A DNA stretch of 64,000 nt from Nitrogeniibacter aestuarii. Lineage in GTDB: Bacteria; Pseudomonadota; Gammaproteobacteria; Burkholderiales; Rhodocyclaceae. The notes under the pieces are model-generated. The model did not search any database and had not been told where the DNA came from. It was given only the letters and a program-made list of their open reading frames with translations. Positions 7,403 through 14,583 of this stretch are shown here, one piece after another; the stretch's first letter is position 1, and each line of letters starts with the position of its first letter. Where the stretch lies: assembly GCF_017309585.1 (NCBI RefSeq), contig NZ_CP071321.1, positions 4,422,001 to 4,486,000 on the forward strand, given 5' to 3'. The position numbers and the translations under genes were made by a program.

Positions 7403-7673
7403 CCGAATATCAAGCATCGGTTCAAGTCATCTGATTCTCCGTTTTCGAATCGACACGGCGCTTGCTTGAAGCTGATGGACTGCGTGACTACAACCGGTCA
7501 TGTTGGGACTCAATGGCCCGGACCCTGATGAAAGACGCGCGTAGGGGCCTCATTCGTTAGCCGGGCTCTGTGTTTCACACCCCTTAAGCTCAACAGGTAC
7601 ACCCCACGCGGGTCCAACCCGCTTCACATCAACGCTGTGTCGTCCTGCCGGAAACTGCTGTTGTTCGTCTGTC
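7403..7673 (-). ncRNA. Candidate bridge RNA region with attC-like guide
   Basis: 271 non-coding bases between the transposase stop and the left repeat. TGGGACTCAATGGCCCGGAC at about 7503-7522 aligns with a similar stretch in the first IS, so a common structured RNA is likely. Just beyond it, CTCATTCGTTAGC at 7549-7561 is identical to the rejoined insertion target (C at 7383 plus TCATTCGTTAGC at 8801-8812). A 13-base match to the target at this place is what a bridge-RNA target guide would look like. The RNA is inferred, not seen. Confidence 0.45.
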
Positions 7674-8699
7674 TCAATGGTCGGTCGTGCTGAGCCGGAA
7701 CTGCTCCCCGTAGTGCAAGAGCGCCCAGACCAGTCGCGCGTTCTTGGCCGCAATGGCCACCGCCGCTTTCCAGTAGCCGCGTCGCTCCACCAACGCACGC
7801 GCCCATCGGCTGAAGCGATCCTGCTTGTCACCAAGTCCTGCCAGGATGGCTCTGGCCCCCATCATCAGCAATGATCGCAGGTAGGCATCACCGGCTTTGG
7901 TGATGCGCCCCAGTCGCGTCTTGCCCCCACTGCTGTACTGACCGGGCACGAGGCCGAGCCAGGCAGCCACCTGGCGGCCGTTCTTGAAATCGTGACCATT
8001 GCCGATGGTGGCCACCAGCGCGCCAGCGGTGGCCGGGCCGATACCGGGCAGTGTCATCAGTGCGCGAGCTTGGGCATCATCTCGGGCCATTTGCTTGAGG
8101 ATGCGGTCGTATTCGTCGATACGGCGTTCCAGATCGGTGGCGTGTTCAAGCAGGTCGGTAACGCAGCGCCGGGCCCAGTCGGGCAGCGCATCGATGTGAG
8201 GGCGGATCTGAATGCGTAGCCGCTCGACCTTCAGCGGCAAGACGATGCCGAACTCGCTGATCAGCCCACGGATGCGGTTGTAGGTAGCGGTGCGCTCGGT
8301 GACAAAGCCCTGGCGCGTGCGGTGCGGGCACAGCACGCTTTACTGCTGTTCGTTCTTCACCGGCACGAAGCGCATGTGAGGGCGTTGCACCGCTTCGCAG
8401 ATGGCCGCCGCATCCGCCGCGTCGTTTTTACCGCGCCGGCCGCTGAGCCGATAAGGGGCGACAAACTTGGGGGCCATCAATCGCACGGTATGACCGAGCT
8501 TCTCGAACTGCCGTGCCCAGTGATGCGCACCGGAGCACGCTTCCATGCCGATCAGGCACGGTGGCAAAGAGGCGACCAGATCAATCAGCTGCGCTCGCGC
8601 CACCCGGGGACGCACCAGCTCCGGCCTGCCTGATTGACCCACCCCATGCAAAGCGAATACGCTCTTGGCCAGATCGATTCGAAGGACAATAATGGTCAT
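7674..8699 (-). pseudogene. IS110-family transposase with in-frame TAA
   Basis: The N-terminal part (from ATG 8699) has the DEDD domain: D9 in RIDLAKSVF, E in GMEACSGAHHWA and the KNDAADA pair. After VKNEQQ an in-frame TAA at 8340-8342 ends it. The frame then continues without a shift as SVLCPHRTRQGF, covering the linker and the Transposase_20 domain with LPGIGPATAGAL and the serine motif YSSGGK. Related proteins read QQAVLALHRTRQGF here, so the site also has one extra codon. The gene is probably dead unless the stop is read through or the C-terminal part is made separately from GTG 8336. Confidence 0.85.
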
Positions 8700-8821
8700 G
8701 GACTTCCCCTCCTGCGTGATTGATGAGAACCGCTATTCCCATCATGGCACCCGATGCCGAGTGCGGCTTCGCCCGCACTACCGGGACGGGGAAGTCCCTT
8801 TCATTCGTTAGCGGTAAAGAA

Positions 8822-9298
8822 ATGAAATGCATCATTGCATTTTCGGCGTTGCTTCCGTCCTTGGTATTTGCTGGCGGTGATTACGTATCGGGGAAGGTAA
8901 GTGACTTTACCGGCAACGACGGAGAGTATTCATTCACCTTTGCTGCCGAAAGAACACTCGTCGGACTCGAGGCATGTTCAGTGCTCAAGGTTCATGTCAC
9001 GCACAAGCGCGTACCTTGGTTGTCGTGGCTACCCTTTGTTCACTCAAGCCACCCAACCCAAGAGCAAACAAACATGGCAGCAGTAGTGCTTAAGCAAGCC
9101 GCAGAAGCAGGTCGCCCAGCGCTCTTTGGTTATCTGGGTGATGGTCTCATTGCTTCAGGTGCGCCATGCACTTTTAGGAGCCACGGTCTGTTGCTAGACG
9201 ACAATGAGGGTAAAGAACTCGTGCTTTCTTTCTATGACAGGACGGGAGCCTCCGCTCACACTATGTTCCAGCGGACGCTCGAAGACTCGCGCAGCTGA
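8822..9298 (+). CDS. Cassette 8a: exported hypothetical protein
   Basis: 158-aa protein with a probable Sec signal peptide (MKCIIAFSALLPSLVFAGG, cleavage after about residue 17). The mature part is predicted periplasmic and contains SGKVSDFTGNDGEYSFTF near its start and a Trp-rich WLSWLPFVH stretch; I recognise no family. The ATG at 8822 lies eight bases after GTTAGCG. Open sequence upstream belongs to the IS end and attC. It shares one cassette with the next gene because only 18 bases and no attC separate them. Confidence 0.6.
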   Translation: MKCIIAFSALLPSLVFAGGDYVSGKVSDFTGNDGEYSFTFAAERTLVGLEACSVLKVHVTHKRVPWLSWLPFVHSSHPTQEQTNMAAVVLKQAAEAGRPALFGYLGDGLIASGAPCTFRSHGLLLDDNEGKELVLSFYDRTGASAHTMFQRTLEDSRS

Positions 9299-9316
9299 AT
9301 ACGAGCGTTCGCCACG

Positions 9317-9817
9317 ATGAACCGAACCGCCTTGGTGCGCCTTTTCGCGGTATTGCTGACAGCAGGGCTGCTGCTCGCGTTAGCACCTTTCTTCTCATCT
9401 CTTTCACCGAGTGAGCAGGCCATCGCGGCGCTTCCAAGGATCAAGGTTCCAAGCCTGGCCCCTGAGCAGTTCAAAATTGTCGAAAACCCGGTTTCAAACA
9501 ATCAGTCACCATCGAAGCTGATGTTGCTTCGTCAAAAGAATGGGAAGTTGTTTGTTTGGTCAATTCCCGTGCGTGATGGTGTTTTTGCAATGCCTGATAT
9601 TCACTGGTGGCGCCCAGGAATGTCATGCCCCTCGTTTGCTCCAGACTTTGCAAACGAAGTCATCGCGTGCACTGGCTCTGATCTCCCGGCGTGGTGGAGG
9701 GAGCACCTACGCTGGCATCTTGATGGAACAAACATCAGCGGTCGTGTCGACGACATGCCGCGAATCCAGGGACAGGAGCGCTTAGGTGAGTTCATATTTA
9801 GCATGCGTCGTGGCTAA
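9317..9817 (+). CDS. Cassette 8b: membrane-anchored hypothetical protein
   Basis: 166-aa protein with one N-terminal hydrophobic helix (LVRLFAVLLTAGLLLALAPFF, residues 6-26) acting as a signal anchor, followed by a probable periplasmic domain with two cysteines (GMSCPSF and VIACTGSD) that could form a disulfide, and a Trp-rich stretch PAWWREHLRWHLDG. No family recognised. It follows the exported cassette protein by 18 bases, so the two are probably co-translated and may act together. The stop overlaps the GGCTAAC box of the last attC. Confidence 0.6.
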   Translation: MNRTALVRLFAVLLTAGLLLALAPFFSSLSPSEQAIAALPRIKVPSLAPEQFKIVENPVSNNQSPSKLMLLRQKNGKLFVWSIPVRDGVFAMPDIHWWRPGMSCPSFAPDFANEVIACTGSDLPAWWREHLRWHLDGTNISGRVDDMPRIQGQERLGEFIFSMRRG

Positions 9818-9868
9818 CTCGACCGGCAAGCGGGGCGGCTGTCGTCGCCTCTTCACTCTGCGTTAAAC
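9812..9868 (+). other. attC site (right end of array)
   Basis: GGCTAAC (9812-9818) and GTTAAAC (9862-9868) with a GC-rich inner region (GACCGGCAAGCGGGGCGGC). It is the shortest site and the last one seen; the chromosomal LysR region begins after it. Confidence 0.75.
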
Positions 9869-10084
9869 GTCCGCAATGAGGCGCAACCTGGCCTCTAGCG
9901 AGCCCCGTTATCCTCGGCGGGTCGATTGCCGCGACTCACCCATCCTCACCGCCCCCTCAAAGACTCCCCCACCAGCACCTTCGCCTTCAACACCATGATG
10001 TCCTCGAGCAATTCGCACTTGGCGGTCGTGTTCCTGATGGCCGATGCCGTTGCTGTAGACGGTCCAGCGCCCGTATCGGCTCGC

Positions 10085-11020
10085 TCAATCCGCCGTCGCA
10101 GGCCCTGCGTTGCGGGCGGAGATTGCGGCGCGCAGATGGGGCGACGCCCAGTTCACGAATGCGCGCACACGCGACGACATGAGGCGGCCCGAGGGCATGA
10201 GCAGGTGCACCGGCTCGGGCGGTGGCATCCAGTCATCCAGCACCGACACGAGACGGCCATCCGCCAGGGCGTCGGCCACCTGGTAGCCGAGGAAGCGGCC
10301 AATGCCCAGGCCCTTCAGGCAGGCGTCGAGCGCCACGGGGACCTGATTGGTGGCAAAGCGCTCCTGCAGGGCGATCCGCTCCCGCTGGTTGTTCTGCTGA
10401 AAGACCCACTCGCCCATGGCGCCAAAGCGGGCGAAGCCGACCATCTGATGCTGGCCGCGCTGAGCCGCCAGATCGCCCGGCACCGTCGGCACTCCGTGGC
10501 GCTGGAGATAGCCCGGACTGGCGCAGAGCACGCGGCGTGTCTCCCCCAGCCGGGCGGCGACCAGCGATGAGTCGGGCAACGACCCGATGCGCACCGCCAG
10601 ATCGAAGCCTTCGTCGAGCAGGTCGACCACCCGGTCGAGCAGGATCAGCTCGGCGCGCATGCCCGGAAACGCGGCCAGAAAGTCGCTGACGATGGGCGCC
10701 ACATGCAGGCGCCCGAACATGACCGGCGCGGTGATCAGCAAACGGCCGGCCGGGGCTTGCTCCCGATCGGTGAGCGCGTGCTCCATGTCGTCGATGTCGG
10801 CCAGCAGCCGTCGGCAACGCTCGAAATACGCCCGGCCTTCGTCGGTGAGCGCCATGCGCCGGGTCGTGCGATTGATGAGGCGTACGCCCAGCGTGTGTTC
10901 GAGCGCCGCCAGCTGGCGCACCACCGAGGCCAGCGAGCTGCCGGCGCGTTCAGCCGCGGCGGTCAGGCTGCCGGCTTCGACGATGCCGACGAACACGGTC
11001 ATGGCTTTGAGCTTGTCCAT
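10085..11020 (-). CDS. LysR-family transcriptional regulator
   Basis: 311-aa LysR-type regulator. The N-terminal winged helix-turn-helix covers residues 1-60 (MDKLKAMTVFVGIVEAGSLTAAAERAGSS ... RLINRTTRRMALTDEG), followed by a periplasmic-binding-protein-like effector domain from about 88. It resembles the CrgA/AaeR-like group by its RLLITAPVMFGRLHVAPI segment. It diverges from the PNPOx-like/GST gene pair across about 105 bases, the usual arrangement for a LysR regulator and its target. The inducer is unknown. Confidence 0.93.
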   Translation of the reverse strand: MDKLKAMTVFVGIVEAGSLTAAAERAGSSLASVVRQLAALEHTLGVRLINRTTRRMALTDEGRAYFERCRRLLADIDDMEHALTDREQAPAGRLLITAPVMFGRLHVAPIVSDFLAAFPGMRAELILLDRVVDLLDEGFDLAVRIGSLPDSSLVAARLGETRRVLCASPGYLQRHGVPTVPGDLAAQRGQHQMVGFARFGAMGEWVFQQNNQRERIALQERFATNQVPVALDACLKGLGIGRFLGYQVADALADGRLVSVLDDWMPPPEPVHLLMPSGRLMSSRVRAFVNWASPHLRAAISARNAGPATAD

Positions 11021-11126
11021 AGGGCGCCAATTAGTGCGATTTGCGGAGTAATCAAATGCAGATCATGGCATTTATTCTGGATCACTGAGCAATGATGATG
11101 GTGGTGCCCGAGTCCCGGAGAGCGCC

Positions 11127-11678
11127 ATGCCTGCCCATTTCGCCCGATTGACCTACACCCGCTCGGTTCAGCGCGTGCAGGAAACCTACAACGGACACCG
11201 CCTGACCCTGCCCGACGCGGCAACGCCTGCCGATCCCGTGGTGCTGGGCGAACGGGAGCGCAGCTTCATCGCGGCGCGCGACAGCTTCTACCTGGCCACT
11301 GTGAGCGAGACCGGTTGGCCCCATGTGCAGCACCGGGGCGGCGCCACGGGCTTCCTGCGCGTGATCGACGCTCACACGCTGGCCTTTGCCGACTACCCGG
11401 GCAACCGGCAGTACATCAGCGTCGGCAACCTGCAGCACTCGCCCCGGGCGGCGCTGATCATGGTCGATTACAACGCGCGCCGGCGGCTCAAGGTGCTGGC
11501 CGAGATCCGCGTGGTCGATCGGGAGGTGGCGGACTTCGACCTGCTCGACCGCCTCGCCGTACCCCACGGCCAGCCCTTCGAACGCGTGATGGTGCTCGAC
11601 GTGCACGCCTTCGACTGGAACTGCAACCAATACATTTCGCCCCGTACGGGGCCTTCAACCACGGAGGAGACCCCATGA
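11127..11678 (+). CDS. Pyridoxamine 5'-phosphate oxidase-like FMN-binding protein
   Basis: 183-aa protein of the PNPOx-like split-barrel family, which binds FMN or similar cofactors. Typical features are the strand FYLATVSETGWPHVQHRGG (residues about 53-71), then FADYPGNRQYISVGNL and AALIMVDYNARRRLKVLAEI. The gene overlaps the next one by ATGA, so the two form an operon that diverges from the LysR gene. The role is probably a reductase or stress-linked flavoprotein; the substrate is not evident. Cytosolic. Confidence 0.85.
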   Translation: MPAHFARLTYTRSVQRVQETYNGHRLTLPDAATPADPVVLGERERSFIAARDSFYLATVSETGWPHVQHRGGATGFLRVIDAHTLAFADYPGNRQYISVGNLQHSPRAALIMVDYNARRRLKVLAEIRVVDREVADFDLLDRLAVPHGQPFERVMVLDVHAFDWNCNQYISPRTGPSTTEETP

Positions 11679-12268
11679 AACTCTATGATCTGGAACTGTC
11701 GGGCAATTGCTACAAGGTGCGCCTGTTTGCGGCGCTGACGCAGATTCCGCTCACCGTGACGCCGGTCGACTTGCCGGGCGGCGAGCACAAGCGCGCGCCC
11801 TTGATCGAACTGAATCCGTGGGGTCAGGTGCCCGTCCTCGAAGATGCAGACGTGGTGCTGCGCGACTCGCAGGCCATTCTCATCTACCTGGCCAGCAAAT
11901 TCGGCAAGACCGACTGGTGGCCCGCCGAAGCCCTCGGCCAGGCAAACATCGCCCAGTGGCTGTCCACCTCGGCCAATGAAGTGCAGAACGGCCCCGGCGC
12001 CGCGCGCCTGGTGGACAAGTTCGGCTACGCGCTGGACAAGGCCGACGCCCTGCGCCGCGCGGACCGCGTCCTGCCGCTGATCGATGCGCATCTGAGCGCG
12101 CATGACTGGCTGGCCAACGGTCGCCCGACCATTGCCGACTGCGCGGTGATGCCCTACGTGGCACTGTCGCATGAGGGCGGTGTGGATCTGGCGCCGTACC
12201 CGAACATCCGCGCCTGGATCGAACGCATCAAGGCGCTGCCGGGCTTCATCGGCATGCCGGCGATCTAA
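11675..12268 (+). CDS. Glutathione S-transferase family protein
   Basis: 197-aa cytosolic GST. The N-terminal thioredoxin-like domain has SGNCYKVRLFAAL (the Ser/Cys region of the active site, residues 9-21), the cis-proline motif WGQVPVLED and the glutathione-binding DSQAIL. The all-helical C-terminal domain has the N-capping box GRPTIADCAVM. The start is ATG 11675 overlapping the preceding stop, preceded by GGAGG. It is translationally coupled to the PNPOx-like gene and meets the convergent nif-cluster gene with a 4-base overlap. Confidence 0.92.
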   Translation: MKLYDLELSGNCYKVRLFAALTQIPLTVTPVDLPGGEHKRAPLIELNPWGQVPVLEDADVVLRDSQAILIYLASKFGKTDWWPAEALGQANIAQWLSTSANEVQNGPGAARLVDKFGYALDKADALRRADRVLPLIDAHLSAHDWLANGRPTIADCAVMPYVALSHEGGVDLAPYPNIRAWIERIKALPGFIGMPAI

Positions 12269-12681
12269 CCGAGCACGTGCTCGTAGGCGCGACGGATCAG
12301 TTGCTGATCCAGCGTCGAGAGGCGGCGCGCGTCCATCATGTTGATGAAGCGCCCGCCAGCGTGGCCAGCCGCCTCGAAGGGCGGGTCTTCCAGGGCGAAG
12401 AAGCCCATGAGCACGGGCACATCGCCCTCGGCCGTGGCCACCCAGGCGCGAAACTCGCCTTCGGCTTCCACCGCCGATTCGGGCAAGCCCAGGCGCACCG
12501 CGGCCGCCCGCGCATGCGCCGCCGGGTGGATGTCCACCGGAGACGACCAGTCTTCGTCACGAAGGCTGGCCTCGGGCGGCATGGGCTCGAAGGCCAGCAG
12601 GCCGTCGGGCAGGCACAGGAAGCGCACCATGGCGCTGGTCTTCTGCTTGTGCAGCAGGATCAGGCGGGGCGTGAGCGACAT
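12265..12681 (-). CDS. Hypothetical protein at the end of the nif cluster
   Basis: 138-aa acidic soluble protein with no family I recognise. Segments include RFLCLPDGLLAFEP, an Ala-rich helix and FRAWVATAEGDVPVLMGFFAL, and it ends QQLIRRAYEHVLG. It is the last gene of the minus-strand nifE run, two bases downstream of the preceding gene, so it is almost certainly co-transcribed. A nitrogen-fixation accessory role is inferred from position alone. Confidence 0.7.
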   Translation of the reverse strand: MSLTPRLILLHKQKTSAMVRFLCLPDGLLAFEPMPPEASLRDEDWSSPVDIHPAAHARAAAVRLGLPESAVEAEGEFRAWVATAEGDVPVLMGFFALEDPPFEAAGHAGGRFINMMDARRLSTLDQQLIRRAYEHVLG

Positions 12682-12683
12682 GG

Positions 12684-13025
12684 TCAGGCGGGCATCTCCA
12701 TGAGCACCACGTCACCGCGCAGGGCGTCGGGCGTGCCCCACACCTGAACCGCCTCGACGAACTGGCCCGCCAGCCGCGGATGCGGCTGCAGCACCTGGTA
12801 TTCGGCGAACACCCGGCCATCGGCAAAGAAGGTGGCGGTGCCGTAGCGTGCGCTACCGCGCCAGGTGGCGATCAGGGACGATTCCTTCGAGAAGGGATCG
12901 GTCTTTTCGCTCAGCTGCACAGCCGCCCAGCTCGGCTCGTCACCGATGGACAGGCCGAGCCTGGCCACCTGCGTACGGATGGCCTCGCAGACCGCCGCAC
13001 CCACCTGGGGAGAGGGCACGTCCAT
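12684..13025 (-). CDS. Hypothetical protein in the nif cluster
   Basis: 113-aa soluble protein beginning MDVPSPQVGAAVCEAIRTQV. The C-terminal half has strand-rich segments ATFFADGRVFAEYQVLQPHP and FVEAVQVWG that suggest a small beta-barrel or antiparallel sheet. No family recognised. Its start codon overlaps the stop of the ferredoxin III gene, which implies translational coupling. A supporting role for the ferredoxin or for nitrogenase maturation is inferred from the context only. Confidence 0.7.
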   Translation of the reverse strand: MDVPSPQVGAAVCEAIRTQVARLGLSIGDEPSWAAVQLSEKTDPFSKESSLIATWRGSARYGTATFFADGRVFAEYQVLQPHPRLAGQFVEAVQVWGTPDALRGDVVLMEMPA

Positions 13026-13297
13026 CAGGCCGAGGTGTAGGTGTAACAGTCCTTCGGGCAGACGCGACCACAGGAGCCACAGCCGATACAGTCGGCGCCG
13101 TTGGCGATGGCCATGACCATCATGTTGTCGTCGTCTTCGTCCTCGTCGTCATCGTCGAGCTCACGCTCCACGAGGTCGAGCACGTTGCGCGGGCACACCT
13201 TGTAGCACCGGCCACAGCCGATGCACTTTTCCTGGTTGAGGGCATCCACGAAGGTGGGGGTCCACGCCTCGCCGCCACGGGTCAGTCCGGTAATCAT
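13025..13297 (-). CDS. fdxB: Nif-associated ferredoxin III (2[4Fe-4S])
   Basis: 90-aa ferredoxin with two four-cysteine motifs, CIGCGRCYKVCP (residues about 24-35) and CIGCGSCGRVCP (about 70-81). Between them is a very acidic insert (ERELDDDDEDEDDDN), which is characteristic of nif-linked FdxB/ferredoxin III. It likely transfers electrons in the cytosol during nitrogenase function or cofactor assembly. Three bases separate it from the upstream CCE_0567-type gene, so it belongs to the nifE transcription unit. Confidence 0.9.
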   Translation of the reverse strand: MITGLTRGGEAWTPTFVDALNQEKCIGCGRCYKVCPRNVLDLVERELDDDDEDEDDDNMMVMAIANGADCIGCGSCGRVCPKDCYTYTSA

Positions 13298-13299
13298 GA

Positions 13300-13518
13300 T
13301 CAGCTCGCCACTTCACTCAGCGCCGCCTGCAGGCGCGCGTTGGCATCGGCCCATGCCTTGCAGGCATCGTAGGTGGTCTGGGCGATGACGGGGATATCGT
13401 CGTAGGCCGCCGGCAGGCGATCTTCAACGAGATCGTGCAGTTCGGAGGCCTTTTCGGCGGAGATGCGCTTGAGCTTCTTGACCTCTTTCTCGAGCGCCTT
13501 GAGTTCTTCGTCGGTCAT
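13300..13518 (-). CDS. CCE_0567-type (DUF683) nif-associated metalloprotein
   Basis: 72-aa helical protein, mostly two amphipathic helices (MTDEELKALEKEVKKLKRIS ... and ELHDLVEDRLP). Length and sequence fit the CCE_0567/DUF683 family found next to nifX and ferredoxin III in many diazotrophs; a cyanobacterial member binds metal as a dimer. A good ribosome site precedes the ATG (AAAGGAG). The upstream gap holds an inverted repeat. Its function in nitrogen fixation is not established. Confidence 0.85.
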   Translation of the reverse strand: MTDEELKALEKEVKKLKRISAEKASELHDLVEDRLPAAYDDIPVIAQTTYDACKAWADANARLQAALSEVAS

Positions 13519-13563
13519 TGGATGACTCCTTTGATCGGTTGTTGATGCGTTCGCCGCTTGCGC

Positions 13564-13659
13564 CTCCCCCTTCCAGGGGAGGTCGGGTGGGGGATGGGTC
13601 TCATCAGTGATTCCCGGGCGAAAACCCCATCCCCACCCTCCCCTTGAAGGAGAGGGAGC
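13564..13659. repeat. Inverted repeat inside the nif operon
   Basis: Two arms, 13564-13599 (CTCCCCCTTCCAGGGGAGG then GGTGGGGGATGGG) and 13625-13659 (CCCCATCCCCACC then CTCCCCTTGAAGGAGAGGGA), are near-complementary and could form a long hairpin. A related pair of arms occurs at 35426-35525, so this is a dispersed repeat of the genome. It sits between the DUF269 and CCE_0567-type genes and could affect mRNA processing there. Confidence 0.75.
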
Positions 13660-13671
13660 GGCGCCCCTTCG

Positions 13672-14133
13672 TTACATGCCGGCCACGTCCGGGTGCTTGC
13701 CGATACGCTCGATGGCGATCGACAGCAGCTTGTCGGCCTCGTCCTTCATCTTGGACAGGGTCGGGAAGCCGAAGCGATGCACATCGCGCAGGGTCTTGTC
13801 GATCACCACCAGGTAACCCACGGTGATCAGCGCACGGCCGAACCCTTCATGCGTCAGATGGATGAGCGGCACGGCCAGCTGACGGCACTCTTTCTCGATG
13901 AGCACGGCAATGGCGTTGTAGAAGCACTTCACGCGCGCCAGGGTCTCTTCGTCAGGGTCGCCCACGATGGGGATATCGGCCTTCTTCTCCTTGGTGAGCA
14001 CGAACGGGTCGAGCAGCTTCTCGATGGAGTAGCCGGCATAGGTGCCATAGGTGTCCAGGGCGCGCATCTGGCGCGACATTTCCTTGATGAAATCCGTCTC
14101 GAGGATCGGATCGTCTGCGACCACGTCAGTCAT
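13672..14133 (-). CDS. NifX-associated nitrogen fixation protein (DUF269)
   Basis: 153-aa protein of the DUF269/NifX-associated family, which nearly always lies just downstream of nifX in diazotrophs. Recognisable segments are FIKEMSRQMRALDTYGTY, EKLLDPFVLTKE, IPIVGDPDEETLARVKCFYN and HEGFGRALITVGYLVVIDK. Predicted cytosolic. It probably helps FeMo-cofactor biosynthesis or delivery, but the biochemical role is not known. It lies about 33 bases after the rseC-like gene. Confidence 0.92.
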   Translation of the reverse strand: MTDVVADDPILETDFIKEMSRQMRALDTYGTYAGYSIEKLLDPFVLTKEKKADIPIVGDPDEETLARVKCFYNAIAVLIEKECRQLAVPLIHLTHEGFGRALITVGYLVVIDKTLRDVHRFGFPTLSKMKDEADKLLSIAIERIGKHPDVAGM

Positions 14134-14166
14134 GGTGTTGCTCCTTCACAAAAGTTGAAATGCGTT

Positions 14167-14583
14167 TCAATCGTCCAATCGGGGTGTCACCCGCAGGGCA
14201 GGAATCACCCGCAGGGCGACACGTCCGATGGTCATGGCGCCGAGGAAACCGCCCACGGCACCGACGATGGCGGTGGTGTCCGAGCCGGTGGCATTGCCGA
14301 TGCCGGCCCCGACCATGAGCCCGATGGCCGGCCATACGTAGCCGAGCAGGGCCTGAAGGGTGAGCGCGCGCACCGGCACACTCACCGTCACGTGCTCGCC
14401 TGGTCGCAGCTGGCGCGTCGCAGGCACCCGGAGCACGGTGGCGGGCAGGCCTTTGGCGACCTGACCGACCCCGCAACTGCTCCCGTGCCCACACGCGCTG
14501 CAGCCGCCCGTGTCCACCACCACGAGCGCCTCGCGCCCCTCGATGGCCTGGACAATGCCGGGGTGTGATAGACGTGCATTCAT
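14167..14583 (-). CDS. rseC: RseC/SoxR-reducing-system family membrane protein
   Basis: 138-aa inner-membrane protein. The N-terminal part has the cysteine cluster GGCSACGHGSSCG (four Cys, residues about 27-39), a hallmark of RseC. Two hydrophobic segments follow (LGYVWPAIGLMVGAGIG and IVGAVGGFLGAMTIG). RseC works with the Rsx/Rnf complex in reducing SoxR in E. coli. Here it lies inside the nifE-nifN-nifX run, and the window also carries an rnf operon, so a role in Rnf-linked electron flow to nitrogenase is plausible. The ATG at 14583 overlaps the nifX stop as ATGA; a GTG at 14592 is an alternative. Confidence 0.85.
   Translation of the reverse strand: MNARLSHPGIVQAIEGREALVVVDTGGCSACGHGSSCGVGQVAKGLPATVLRVPATRQLRPGEHVTVSVPVRALTLQALLGYVWPAIGLMVGAGIGNATGSDTTAIVGAVGGFLGAMTIGRVALRVIPALRVTPRLDD

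Larger units (their letters stand above)
7384..8800 (-). mobile_element. Second IS110-family (IS1111-type) element, transposase interrupted
   Basis: About 1.42 kb, built like the element at 3549-4984. The left end (GGGCTTCCCCCC at 7393-7404, then a stretch ending ATCAAG) aligns with that of the first IS (GGACTCCCCCAC ... ATCAAG). The right end GACGGGGAAGTCCC (8785-8798) is its inverted partner with one indel. The single transposase gene reads on the minus strand and carries an in-frame stop. It is inserted near the second core box of its attC, so the two ISs hit different ends of their attC sites. Confidence 0.75.
7325..8813 (+). other. attC site split by the second IS110-family element
   Basis: The left part (7325-7383) contains AATCAGTCGCTTCATCCGAC and its partner CGCCGTTGGCTGAGC around an AAAAAGCTGTGCTTTT stem-loop. 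The right part is TCATTCGTTAGCG at 8801-8813, ending with the core box GTTAGCG. Deleting 7384-8800 rejoins CTGAGC to TCATTCGTTAGCG and restores a normal attC 3' arm. Confidence 0.7.
3015..9868 (+). mobile_element. Integron gene-cassette array without integrase (CALIN-type)
   Basis: Seven complete or near-complete attC sites plus two broken ones separate short, mostly unknown plus-strand genes. Each site starts with an RYYYAAC-like box just after (or overlapping) a stop codon and ends with a GTTRRRY-like box a few bases before the next start codon, with an imperfect palindrome between. Boxes seen include GCCCAAC/GTTGGGC (6282/6345), GCCTAAC/GTTAGCC (6607/6678), GGCTAAC/GTTATAC (7031/7108) and GGCTAAC/GTTAAAC (9812/9862). 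Base composition is clearly lower in GC than in the flanking chromosomal genes. No intI gene is present in or beside the array in this window. Two IS110-family elements have inserted into attC sites. Confidence 0.85.

Noticed and set aside
3015..9868. Complete integron with integrase
   Set aside because: No intI-like reading frame on either strand in or beside the array within the window.
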